The notes under the pieces were generated by a model. It saw nothing but the letters and a program-made list of their open reading frames with translations, ran no database searches and was not told the origin of the DNA. Positions 34,453 through 46,200 of a DNA stretch of 64,000 nucleotides are shown here, one piece after another. Position 1 is the stretch's first letter; every line of letters begins with the position of its first letter. The stretch comes from Sebastes aleutianus (taxonomy: Eukaryota; Chordata; Actinopteri; Perciformes; Sebastidae). The stretch lies in contig CAKAKS010000066.1 in NCBI GenBank assembly GCA_916700875.1, positions 32,218,490 through 32,282,489 on the forward strand. Direction: 5' to 3'. The translations under genes and the position numbers were made by a program.

Positions 34453-35604
34453 CATTTTTTTTCATGTTCATTCATCTCAACTGTGAGGCAACAGTTTGTT
34501 ACACAAGTCACAAGGAAAGAAATCTAAATCAGTAATGCCCTTCAACCTGCACTTGTTTTATTTACGGTGCGTTAGTGACTTAACTTAACTTAGTTTGCCT
34601 TAACGGTGTTTGACTGAATTCCCAAACTGACCCACTATTTAATGTCGCACTTAAATGACTTTTGCAAAGCTGCAAGCTGATCTGGGTGAGCTTCAGTCGT
34701 TGTCATTACTCTATCAGCAGCATGTATCTCCTCTCTCCGCCTTCCTCCTCACCTCTTCTCGTCAGAACTCTCTGTCTTCCTCATCGTCATCTTCTTATCT
34801 CTTTGTCAGTGGCCATCCGTTCAGTGCTTTCATCTCCATCCATTGCATATTGCATTATCAAAGGAAATACTTCACAGAGATTCTTTATAGATACAGTGGT
34901 ATGATTTGTGGTATTCATTGTCATTTTATCACTATGGTAGAAAAAAAAAAACATGTTAAAGGTAATAAGAATGAACCATCAGGTAAGTCATTTCCACTTC
35001 ACTGAGCACATGCAGGATTTCATCCAGCACATGAAACATCTGTTTTGCTGTCTCTTGCCTCCATTTGCCATTTGGACCAACATGATTGAAGCATTTGTTG
35101 ACAGTGATGTCATTTGTCAAATACTGTGATAATGCCAACTGATTTCGTCTTGCTGGAGCACAACTGGAGAGTTTCACTCTAAATTCACATCCATTGATGG
35201 CAAAATGTGGTTCCTTCCTGCTCTAAAAAAGTATGAAATGTTGAAGGAAGAGGCTGGTGATAGGCAAATTTTTTCGTATTGTCAACAAATCCCATGAAAA
35301 GACCAAAACCCTTGGTGTAGCCAAAGCCTGATATATCTTATTCCTCTGTTCCACAGAGGTCCACGAGCACGCCAATTTTTTGTTAAGCCAACATATTCTC
35401 ACTCCCAACTCGTCAAATACCGCTGCTTGGCAAGTACCCCTCGGCATCGGAGACCGACGCACGGGGTACCCCTGTTACGTTACTTTTGCACAGTCCAGGG
35501 ACGGAGCGTCAATATACGCTCGTTACATGCATAGTGTCCTTTCAAAATAAACTTCCGATTTCACATGAAGTTAGGTTTAGGCAACAGAAGATGTTAAAAA
35601 ACAC

Positions 35605-35744
35605 TTTTAACATACCTCACACCACAGGAATATCTGGAAAGATCATCTTTAGAACCATCCAAAAATCAGGCTTTTCTGACGATCATCGGGAGGGGGGAAT
35701 CGGGGCAAAAATTAGCTTGATTCTCGTGTAGTGTGAACCCGGCA
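35605..35744 (-). mobile_element. MITE-like repeat family D, end fragment
   Basis: It is the reverse complement of the first ~140 bp of 7731-8060 and ends gtgtgaacccggcat. Confidence 0.55.
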
Positions 35745-35971
35745 TAACTCATTGTTGGTTTTGGTCTTTAAATGGAGTTTGTTGACAGTAAGAAAAGCAA
35801 TTACTAATGGCAGCTTATCCTTTAAATTGTTGTATAGTATTTACGTTATTTGTCACGATGGATGTAATTTTTTGCAGTGTAGCATTTTGGACTGAAACTC
35901 TCCATTAATTGTGATTTCAAACTGTATGAGTGGTTCTTCTAATAGTTTTCTCTCTTGTCCACGTGCTCCAG

Positions 35972-38900
35972 GCTTAAAGTAACAACACCCAGCTAGAGGA
36001 GGATCTCTCATATCATCACTGCCATTTCACATGGAGCTCATCTTTGGAGTTGGACTTTGTACAGAAAAGAGAATTTAAAAAGAAAAAAATAATGATCGCA
36101 ACAGCAACTACCCAGCAGCAGCCAGCATTCTCATGCTTTTCAGAAAAAGAAAAAAAAAAAGAATAAAAAGTGACTACTCCTACTACTTTCTCATATCTAC
36201 ATTCCCACTGGACATCATGTGAATTTTACAGTGTTGACTCTTGTTGAGCTCTACCGGTGACAAGAAACGGACAGAGGCCGGTGCTGATGAAGGAACGAAC
36301 GTATGAAGGGCGAACAAAGTGAGGTGAAGGAAGTGAATGGAAAAGGAACGTGCGTCGGAAGGAAACCTGCAAGAGAAGAAATGTGAAATGTTTTCATTTC
36401 AGTTTTTCACATCTGGAAGAAGTTCATGCCTCAATTTTGTTGGTTTTGGAGAATTTTACTTTCAGTTTGTTGTCAGGCTTTGGTGTTTTGATGTGAACAG
36501 GTATGGGACTGGTGTGTTTGAAGGCAACGGAATGTTTGTTTTCAGATTGGCGGGATGGACAAGAGAAAGGAAAGACCGACCCTGAGAAGAGCTGTAGCAT
36601 AGTGGCTAAACATGTACACCCAGCAGTCTGCTCTCATAGACTTACAATCCATTTGGTTCACTGTGTTTATTTAAAAAAAAAAGTGCACTGAGATGCTTTG
36701 AAATCAAAAGTGGTTAACATTTATAAAGTGAGGAGTCTGCAAGTTGTGGTCTGGAGAAAAGGAAAGTGACATAGTGTGTAGATGGAGGAGCAGTTTCTGT
36801 TCACACTGCATCGCAAAAGTAAGCTAAAACGGAAACAAACTGTTTCTGTTTCATCGCGGTCAACACGTTGACCCTCACTCACGAAGCCGTGGTTACTCGC
36901 GTAACCACTCAGGTTGTGTAGCGACGCAGTTTCATGAGTTTCCTGGCTGGTTGCTCTTTGTCAATGATGTGTATTAAAGAGGATATAAGGCATTTTGTTT
37001 ATAAATGATTTGTGTTTTTTGAAAAGAGAGGCGGGAAGATTGTTCTCTTGTTGAAAGGATAGATCTAAAAGCATTTTTTTTTTATTTTTGTTGGGTTTTA
37101 TATAAATGTATATTAGGGTCAAAAGGAAAAAAAATGGAAAAATTAAGGAGAGAAAAAAAAAAAAATTACCGACTTCTTAGTTGTATATTAATATCACATT
37201 GTTTGGAAAGCACATCCCATTTGATAAAGGCTCACCATGTTTGTAAACGAGAAATAACCACGTAACTTAAATGTGTGTCAAATATTGTCGAGTTACGCCG
37301 GCGATCACCTATTTATATTTTGTATTTGTCAAAAAAAAAAGTTACAGAAAAAAGTTTATCTGCAGTGTTCTTTCTAAAGGCGATGAAGTACACGTTGTCT
37401 GACAGAACCAGACACTCTTTAGGGGTCAAAGGTCAGACTAACGGAACAGACAAGAGACGGCAGTGTTAATAAAAGTTCCTTAACTTTTCATCCCGATGCA
37501 TTCAGACCAAGTTAACCCCGAACCCTCCTTCACTGGTGCATCTTAAAGAGAAATATTCAGTCGTGAGCATGAAGAAAAACTGTACAGATGTTTATATTCT
37601 ATTCTTTCCAAGTGCCAGTTTTTTGTGGTGTCATTTGGATATTAACTAATTCATTCATGTGCAAGGAGAGCGTGCGGGAGGGGGAAAGCGGATCTGGATG
37701 TTCGAGGCGAAATAAAAGAGTTGCATCACACTGTACAAAAACAAAACATCAAGTATGGTCATATAGTATATATTTTTACAACGTTTTACGGTTGGCAGTT
37801 GAGATGAAGAAAAGCAGAGAGGTACAGAATCATATTGCCATTTTTCTCTTGGCTCGGTGAGGCTGAACACTAAACCGATGTGTGCAGTCTCCTTTAGTCT
37901 GTCAGTGAGACAGAAAGAGAAACCCAAGTTGGTATCACTCACGCGTCATCAAGGCGAATGGCATGTGCCTGCATTGAAGTCTGATTTTTCTTTGTGGCGT
38001 ATGTGACTTTATAAAGCTTGCATATTTTACACAGTGTTTACAAAGATGTATGTTGTGGTAAAAATCAATAAACTACAAAAAAAAACTTACTGTATAAATT
38101 TTAATTTCAGAGGTTAAAAAACAAAGTTATAATACCCAGCATCCCTTTCGTGTGTCCTCAGAAGTGTGTGCTTTCATTTGGACAATACTGAACCCTTGCA
38201 GCAAAGACCCATATGACTGTCTTTTCCTGACTGCACTTCGCAGCACCACAACCAAAGGATCTGGAGTTGTATTCACATGCATTCGTAAAAAAGGGGGGTT
38301 TTGGTTTTGTGGATGTACGTTGTACATTTTACAAAATAAAGAGCCAAGTAACTGTGCTGTAAAAGAAATGCAGGACACGGACACACATCGAATCAAACGA
38401 ACCTACCTGTGTAGATATAACTGATTCAAGACCGTCAAAATAAAGTAACTGTACTACTCTGTAGCAGATGTGTTTGTACCTATCATGTGCCTTAACCTTT
38501 TCCATGGTAGATAAAGATAAGTGTGTTTTATATAACTTTATTCCTCACTTTCAACTGTCATCTCTTCATTCTTTCTGTTCACCTTTTGCCCCCTTCGCCT
38601 CCTGTGTCACCCTCCCTCCCTTTTTCCTCCACTCAACTCACTCATTCATTCATCCTACACCTCCCCACCCCCACCCCACCCGACCGTCCCCCCCCAACCC
38701 CAAGTAGTATAGACTGTTGGTGGGTTTCTGCCTTGTATTACATTGTATTATAAACTTTTAAAAAGATAGTCATTCAAATAATGGTTTTGATTTCCTAGAG
38801 GAGTAGAGTTGTTAATGCTTTCGTAGCGAGCAGAAGCGATTCCACAGTGACAGAATGTATTATGTTAATTTTACTAATACCCAGAGGCAAATATTACGCT

Positions 38901-38980
38901 TGTTAAACATAACGGAAAAATACTGGTTTGTAGAGTATCAATTTGGTGTGTTTTCAATAAATCATGCCTGGAAAGAAGGT
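35972..38980 (+). other. arvcf: Probable arvcf 3'UTR exon
   Basis: A good acceptor (ttttctctcttgtcc...ctccag) ends at 35971 and would splice from 32733. No coding potential or transposon signature is visible across the 3 kb, which is unusual for this window. AATAAA hexamers are at 37468-37473, 38067-38072, 38335-38340, 38439-38444 and 38956-38961. The last is followed by a GT-rich tail and is the best candidate for the distal poly(A) site. The stop codon is only 11 nt from the junction, so nonsense-mediated decay would not be expected. This rests on signals only; a read-through UTR directly after 32722 is the alternative. Confidence 0.5.
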
Positions 38981-40127
38981 GATGCTCGACTCTGTGTCTT
39001 ATTTTTCTATCACGTTATTATTTTCCAAGGTCTAAAGGCCCAGACACATCGACCCAATATCAAAGAACTAGCAGCGATGAAGGCCGACTGTTGAGTCGCC
39101 TCACGTCACCTGTGTCTTGGCTAAAAGGTTGTACACGCACACACCGCAAAGACTACAGCAGGCAGTTCGGCTCTGATTGGTTGTTTTCCTCCGGTCTGTG
39201 AAATCTTACAGATGCCATTAGGAGCACCAGAGGACACCAGAGGACACAGAGGAACATGATTTTTTTCCGATTAGCTGTCTCATGCACTACTGTCAGGATA
39301 TAGTGACCATTTTGTAAAAATAACTTTTTAAAATCATATTTGCTCCATTTCTACCCACTGCAGCTTTAACGTGTGTGTTTGGCCGTTATTTGTCTCTAAT
39401 ATGAACGCATGTCAGAAAATGATTTGATTTGTAATTTCACTTTGTAAGTCACAGAGGAATGGCTTCAGACAACAGGCAGAAAAGGAGGAAAAAGCAAGGA
39501 AGGATACTGCGAAGTGAAGACGGGAGCTATTTATTTACAGACTATAAACCATTCAAATCACCTTTTACAACTACTGCAGGGACTGCAGCTGGAAATGAGC
39601 CAAAAGACAGAAATGTTTATTAATGTGCACTCACTTACACTCAATTACAGTGGTACATTTAGAACACAAACACAACGTTACACATCTAAACACAAATGCA
39701 AGAGATATTGTGCTCCTGTATATTGTTCAGGAATGACCCTTTCAAGTTAGATTTACTAATACATTATATAAGCTCTAAGGAGCTTATATAATTAAAAGTA
39801 CTAATACCAAGACTTTTTTTTAATCAAATAAAGTATTTAAATAAAAATACAACCATGTATTTCTTAACCACTTGAATTGTGTTTTTTACATGAATAATGG
39901 GACATATACCATGTACATAAATACTTTTCATTAAATCTCAGGATTACCCTATTATATTTATTGACATTTTCATTTTTTTTATTCAATATGAACAAATATA
40001 TTAGTTATGGGAAGATCTTATTGGACAGGCCAATGACACATTTTGAGTGGACTGTGTAGGACCTATTTCTTTTCAGGCAGATCTCTAGGCAGCACACAGC
40101 CGGCCGGGGTCCTTTCATAACAACATC
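38981..40127. other. arvcf-txnrd2 intergenic region and probable txnrd2 promoter
   Basis: About 1.1 kb separates the last arvcf poly(A) signal from the txnrd2 ATG. It contains a fragment of a dispersed repeat at about 39164-39369 and a fragment related to the 9172-9924 hAT-like element at about 39770-39885. A CCAAT pentamer lies at 40030-40034 and there is no clear TATA box near the start codon. No exon on either strand is visible. The transcription start of txnrd2 cannot be placed. Confidence 0.5.
39164..39369 (+). repeat. Dispersed repeat family C, copy 3
   Basis: It aligns with the second half of 8109-8484 and carries a small internal duplication (ccagaggacac twice). Confidence 0.55.
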
Positions 40128-40203
40128 ATGGCAGCCCTGTGCAGGAGCAGACACCGGTGGAGAAGGACTCACTGTTTACACGTTTTAACAAGAAACCTGA
40201 CAG
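40128..40203 (+). CDS. txnrd2: txnrd2 exon 1 (start codon, mitochondrial presequence)
   Basis: The ATG has A at -3 and G at +4. The exon encodes MAALCRSRHRWRRTHC then LHVLTRNLT, with six Arg and no acidic residue, as expected for a mitochondrial targeting peptide. The donor gacag/gtaacc leaves one base of a Gly codon, which exon 2 completes. Confidence 0.88.
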
Positions 40204-43200
40204 GTAACCTTACATGTTGTTCACATGTGTATGTTAGTGTAGAGACGGAGCACGGAGCGGGCTCAGGTTAAAACATGGAGGTTGTTTCTGTCAGCACACA
40301 GAGAGGTTACAAACCACTGATGTAACTGTGAGTAACTCTCTGGAGGACCTGATGGTCATCTTGATCCTGTTCATTAGTTAGTAGTGTAACTTTACCTGCT
40401 GTCCTCAGACACACACACCAGCTCCATCCTCATGAGACTAGCTTTGATAACGCGTCTCTCGTTTAACTGTACTTGGTTTAATGGCTGTTAAGCTGGTTAA
40501 TGAGCAGCTGTTAGCTGGAGAAACACACCTGTCACAACACCTTGGTCATGTTCTGTGGTTAAACTTGCATTACTAAATAAGACAGACCTTTATGTAGTTG
40601 TGTTGATGAGCTGCTGTTGACATGTTGTCCTACCGGTGTACAAGTTAAATAGCCAGATGTTTGGATGGTGTAGTTAAAGTGCCCATCTCACCAGACTCTG
40701 GTAACCTTAAATAACCTTAAATAACCTTAAATAACCTTAAATAACCTTAAATAACCTTAAATAACCTTCCTTCCTGATATATAAAGTTAGACACTAGCTG
40801 GCATTAGCTCACTTCATGATGTCTCTCAGCTCAGTTACCAGCGGTGGAGAGTAGTAGCATGACTAAGTACATTTCTTCAGAGCCTACGCATTTAAGGTGG
40901 CCTACTTGTACTTGAGTATATACTTCTACTCAACTACATCTCAGAGGCAAATGTTGTACTTATCACTCCACTACATTTATCTGACAGCTGTAGCTAGTTA
41001 CTTTTCAGATTCTATACAAACTATAATCAATAAATATATTATGATGATATTAGCCTATATCAGTAAGGCTTTATTGGTCCCACCCAGGGGGAATTGTCAA
41101 GCTAGCCAGTAGTAGGTGAAGTGATATATAAAATACATACAGATAAATTAAAATTATATTTATGATGGTGTAGTTTAATGTGCCCATCTCCCCAGACTCT
41201 GGTAACGACACAGTAACCTTAAATGCCTTAGATAACCTTCCTTCCTGATCTGTAATATTAGAAACTAGCTCGCATTAGCTCACTTCATGGCGTTACTCAA
41301 CTCAGTCACCAGTGGTGGAGAGCAGCCTCACTAAGTACAGTTCTTAAGTAGCCTACACATTCGAGGTGGCCTATTTGTACTTTACTCGAGTATATACTTC
41401 TACTCAACTACATCCCAGAGGCAAAAACAGACTACATCTGGTTTTCAAAATAATGTGTTAACAAAGGGAACTGTATATACAAAATATCTTTATGGAAATA
41501 AAATGTATTGGATTATATTCACCAGAAATATAAACCATTACATGTCCCTTATCAATTAAAAATAAATTTGTGAGGGAAATGTTATTCTAAAAAATAATAA
41601 ATAATGACTGATCATATTTGACTTCAGGACATCTCTGACTACATACATGCTGAAAATTGATACATTTTAACTGTATCAATTTACATTTTTTCTAAAGTAA
41701 AGGTCCCTAGAAGTGTATGATTTAACTTTTTTGCCATGGTTCTTGTGTTAAAAAAGTTAACAAAATTCGCAATAAATCGTAACATCGAATTACAATACTT
41801 AAAAATTGCAATACATATTGAATCGGCACCCAAGTATTGTGATAGTATCGAATTGGGAGATACAGTAGGTGTATCGTCCCAGCCCTAATAGGCATAGTTG
41901 CTTTCTAACTTGCTAAAAAGACTCTGTCCCCCTGTTCCAACCGACCCGCTCTCCCCTATTTTGTCTGTGTGTACATACAGTATATGTGAGGTAAATGCAA
42001 AACTAATAGGTTCATAATCATACTATTTACATCAATGCTACTGTTTCTACTATTCATCATCCAATATGCTTGTACAGGGAAGTACGACTATGACCTGGTG
42101 GTTGTTGGTGGTGGTTCAGGAGGCCTTGCTTGCTCCAAAGAAGGTGAGATGATCTTTTGAAGTGCCTGTTATTCCTTAATGTTTTGGCATCTATGCTTTG
42201 CACAGTGATGTATTTCTAATAATATACTGACAATACATCCATGTTTACAGCCGCTCAGCTGGGACAGAAAGTTGCTGTTCTAGATTATGTGGAGCCATCT
42301 GTTAAAGGTAAAATACTTTTTTTCTCAACCTGTTGTGCCAGTTGATTTAAAAAATGACTATTTGTTGTTTAAAGATTTAAAGACACCGTCGTTAAATTCT
42401 TCTTGAAATGCTTTTCCAAACAGGTACCAAGTGGGGTCTCGGTGGTACATGTGTTAATGTCGGCTGCATTCCTAAGAAGCTCATGCACCAGGCTGCTCTA
42501 CTTGGCACTGCAGTCAAAGATGCTAAGAAGTATGGCTGGCAGATCTCAGGGCCAATCAGCCATGACTGGTAGGTCAATCCAACGTTTTTCATCTACTTAA
42601 GGGGAAAGTATTCTTAATCAATCACAACAGACTGATGCATGTTTATGAGTGACTAAACAGCACCATCTAGTGGTGTAGTTGCAGTAGGCCAAAGATGCTA
42701 CTTAAGGTGGGAAAATATTTTTTTGAATGGCAATGGGGTTGATGCTATTTCTTTGTTTTAAATGATACAGTTTCACTCTGTTCTTGATCACTTCATGTAT
42801 TACTTGTTGGATAATTTATTCCAAAAAATATAAACATAATTCATAAGGGAATATGAGCTCATGGGCCAGATAGATGAATCCTTAAAAAATGTCCATAGAG
42901 AAGCACACATCCAAAGTAACTACTTGTGAACACAGGCACAGTATGAAGCCTTCTTTTTCCCCTGTGTCGGTGTCAGTTTGGTCAGGTCTGTTTAAAGTAT
43001 AGTAGTTACATCTGGTGTGTTTTCCAGGGAAACCATGGCAGAGGCTGTTCAAAACCACGTCAGGTCCCTGAACTGGGGTCACAGAGTTCAGCTCCAGGAC
43101 AAGTAAGTGACACCAGCTCTGCTCGCTTTATTCAGACTTATTTATTTCGATGATGATGTTTGTTTTATTTAAATTTAAAGGCAATAATGGAGGCAGAAAT

Positions 43201-46200
43201 TGGCCTTATGGAGTTTCAGTGGACAGTTTTTGTGTCCCATTATAGTATAAATGTAGTAAAAACTGGCATGGCCATTTTCAAAGGGGTCCCTTGACCTCTG
43301 ACCTCAAGATATGTGAATGAAAATGGGTTCTATGGGTACCCACGAGTCTCCCCTTTACAGACATGCCCACTTTATGATAATCACATGCAGTTTGGGGCAA
43401 GTCATTGTCAAGTCAGCACACTGACACACTGACAGCTGTTGTTGCCTGTTGGGCTGCAGTTTGCCATGTTATGATTCGAGCATATTTTTTATGCTGAATG
43501 CAGTACCTGTGAGGGTTTCTGGACAATACTGTTTTTGTGTTGTTAATTGATTTCCAATAATAAATATATACATGCATTTGCATAAAGCACTATATTTGCC
43601 CACTCCCATGTTGATAAGAGTATTAAATATTACATAATACAAATCTCCCTTTAAGGTACATTTTGATTGATTAATCATGATTAACTATGGACAATCATGC
43701 CATTAATCACGATTCAATATTTTAATCGATTGACAGCTTTTATATATGTATATACCGTATATGTGTGTATATATGAATATACTGTATGTTCTTTAACGTT
43801 TCGCTCATTTGTATGACATGAAATATTGCTGAAGGCTGTACATTTCTGTTGGCACACAGCTGAAGGATTGATAGTCAGCGACCACATGTTGATTGAGTGG
43901 CTGGCTGGAGGGCAAACAGGTGTTGTTAACCTCTGCGTGAATGTGCCCAAGCTCAACCTCAGATGTTTTCATTCCAGTGAGATAATTAGCTTGGACTCAG
44001 CATATTTGTAATGCTTCTAATATTATTCATTTCCTTTTAATTAACAATTAGCCTCGAGAGAGCAGCAGCAGAGAAGCATTGTTAACCACAGTGCAAAGCA
44101 GTAATTTCACACAAGTGGATTCATTACAAATATAATCATGAATGAGGACATATATTAAATAAATGGCCCATTTTAGATTGTTAATAATTCAGTTAGATAT
44201 TCCTGCAAGCAATAAAGTTAAATTGATGTTAGTAGTTGTTACTTAACAAATTTAAGATAGCAGTAAATAAATCTGTGTGACCAAGAATATCTTTGCATTT
44301 TACAAAGGGTATTTTCAAACAAAATAGTTTAAATTAAACTGAAATTCACTCTTTATATTAAATGAAGTGGATTTAAATTAAATGCCATTAATATTAAATT
44401 TATCTTCCAACAATAAATTCCAATCAGGTGTTTTCAAAATGCAACATCTACATGGCAAAAGCTTGGCATACTCACATAAAAATGACAAATAAAAAAATTA
44501 CAATGTTAATTCTGCTCTTATCTCTCATCCTCGCCCCCCTGTAGACCAGAAGTTTGGCTGTAACATGTTTCTGGTTTGCATCTTAAAGAGGAACCGAAGC
44601 TGAATTTATGATAATACAATGGACTCAAATTGTGTGTTTTCATAATAGAAAGAAAAGTGTAAAAATGTCCAAAGATGCTTCTGAAACCACCTGCAGTATA
44701 ATCCACTTCTCCACTCTTGATCCAGATACTCAGTATATATGATACTGATCCATATAGCTACAATATCTAATCTGCACCCCCATCCTCCTGCTGCTAAAAC
44801 AACAGTATAATAGCACATCTCTGTGTACTGTGCAGCCTGGTCCGGCCTCTTCTCTGCAAATAAATCATAGTTTTGTTGGTGTCTTTTGAGTTGAATTTAC
44901 AAAAGTTACATTGCATTTCAGCAGATTGAAAAAAGATAAACTGTACACAGTATACAGTGGAAATTAGCAGGAAATAAGTGAGAGAAATGGTGATGGGGGG
45001 GTTACGAGTAAATTCCCAGCAGTTACTATATGTGATAGGTTAATGCACCACCAGGAGCAACCAGCTGATTATTCTCTGTTTTGCAGGAAGGTTAAGTATC
45101 TGAACATGAAAGGAAGTCTGGTGGATGAACACACTGTTAAAGGACTAACTAAAGCAGGGAAAGAGGTGGGCTGCTCATCCATTCATTTATTTATACATTC
45201 AGCCAATCCCAAACTGATCTGGATTATTGAGACTACAATCCAAAAAAATGTTTAAATTACTTTGTAAAATATGTTTAATATACTTGTTTCTATGTGCTTG
45301 AAGATATGTACGGAAGCCCTGAGAGGCAAGTGAGGGAAACAAATTCTGGTGATCCATTTTATAAGTCTGATCTAAATTGTTATCTCTCCTGTGTTTGTGC
45401 CTTTTAGAACAGGTGAAAAACCACTGCACCACAACCTGAATTCTAAATAGGACTCCCTAACGGCAAATTAAAGGAACTGTGTGTATCATTTCTGGGAATC
45501 AATCTGCAGAAATGGAATATCCATCCATCCATTATCTGTAACCGCTTATCCTATTCAGGGTCGCGGGGGGGCTGGAGCCGATCCCAGCTGACATTTGGCG
45601 AAGGCGGGGTACACCCTGGACAGGTCGCCAGACTATCACAGGGCTGTCACATAGAGACAGACAACCATTCACGCTCACATTCACACCTACGGGACATTTA
45701 GAGTCAACAATTAACCTAAGCTGCATGTCTTTGGACTGGGAGGAAGCCGGAGAACCTGGAGAAAACCCACGCTAACACAGGGAGAACATGCAAACTCCAC
45801 ACAGAAGGGAGAAATGGAATATAATATTCATAATTATGTGTTAACTAATGTATAATCACCTTAAACTAAGAATCATTGTGTTTTTGAACTGTTAAACTGT
45901 GTGGATAAAGGCAGGCACTTTCAAAAAAAATACTTGGCAGCGATTGGATGAACCATCTGTCAATCAAACTTGTTGATACTAGTCGGGAAAAGAGCGAAAA
46001 TATCTTTTCCATTGAGAAAAGCCTTCAGTGGCGTTCTTTACTCTTCTTTCTATCTGATAGAACTGATGCTGTTACAGCATCTACGCTAAGCTCTTCAGGA
46101 GCCGCCATTGTTGTTCAGAACAAACAGTCGCCTCTCTGTGTCGTCTCACACACCTAAGCCACGCCTGTATCTGGCAGTAGCTCCTCACAGGACGCAGGTT

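Larger units (their letters stand above)
32734..35971 (+). other. arvcf: Probable arvcf intron before the 3'UTR exon
   Basis: It contains family C copy 2 (33016-33360), a MITE-like start at about 33932 (aaggctggcccacactaaaa), a family A fragment in minus orientation (34117-34452), another dispersed repeat at about 35380-35600 and a family D end (35605-35744). No COMT-like exon was seen on the minus strand. Confidence 0.55.
40204..42077 (+). other. txnrd2: txnrd2 intron 1
   Basis: It carries two imperfect copies of an approximately 270-bp segment (40664-40951 and 41164-41426), a decamer tandem array and a fragment of hAT-like family B (41430-41887). Nothing else was recognised. Confidence 0.7.
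42569..45086 (+). other. txnrd2: txnrd2 introns 4 and 5
   Basis: Intron 4 (42569-43027) shows no feature. Intron 5 (43103-45086) contains a family A fragment at 43258-43738 followed by AT-rich sequence with no identifiable element. Confidence 0.65.

Noticed and set aside
34956..35462. Two minus-strand open stretches considered as COMT or transposase exons
   Set aside because: No methyltransferase motif and no suitable splice phase; they resemble no transposase domain well enough to call.
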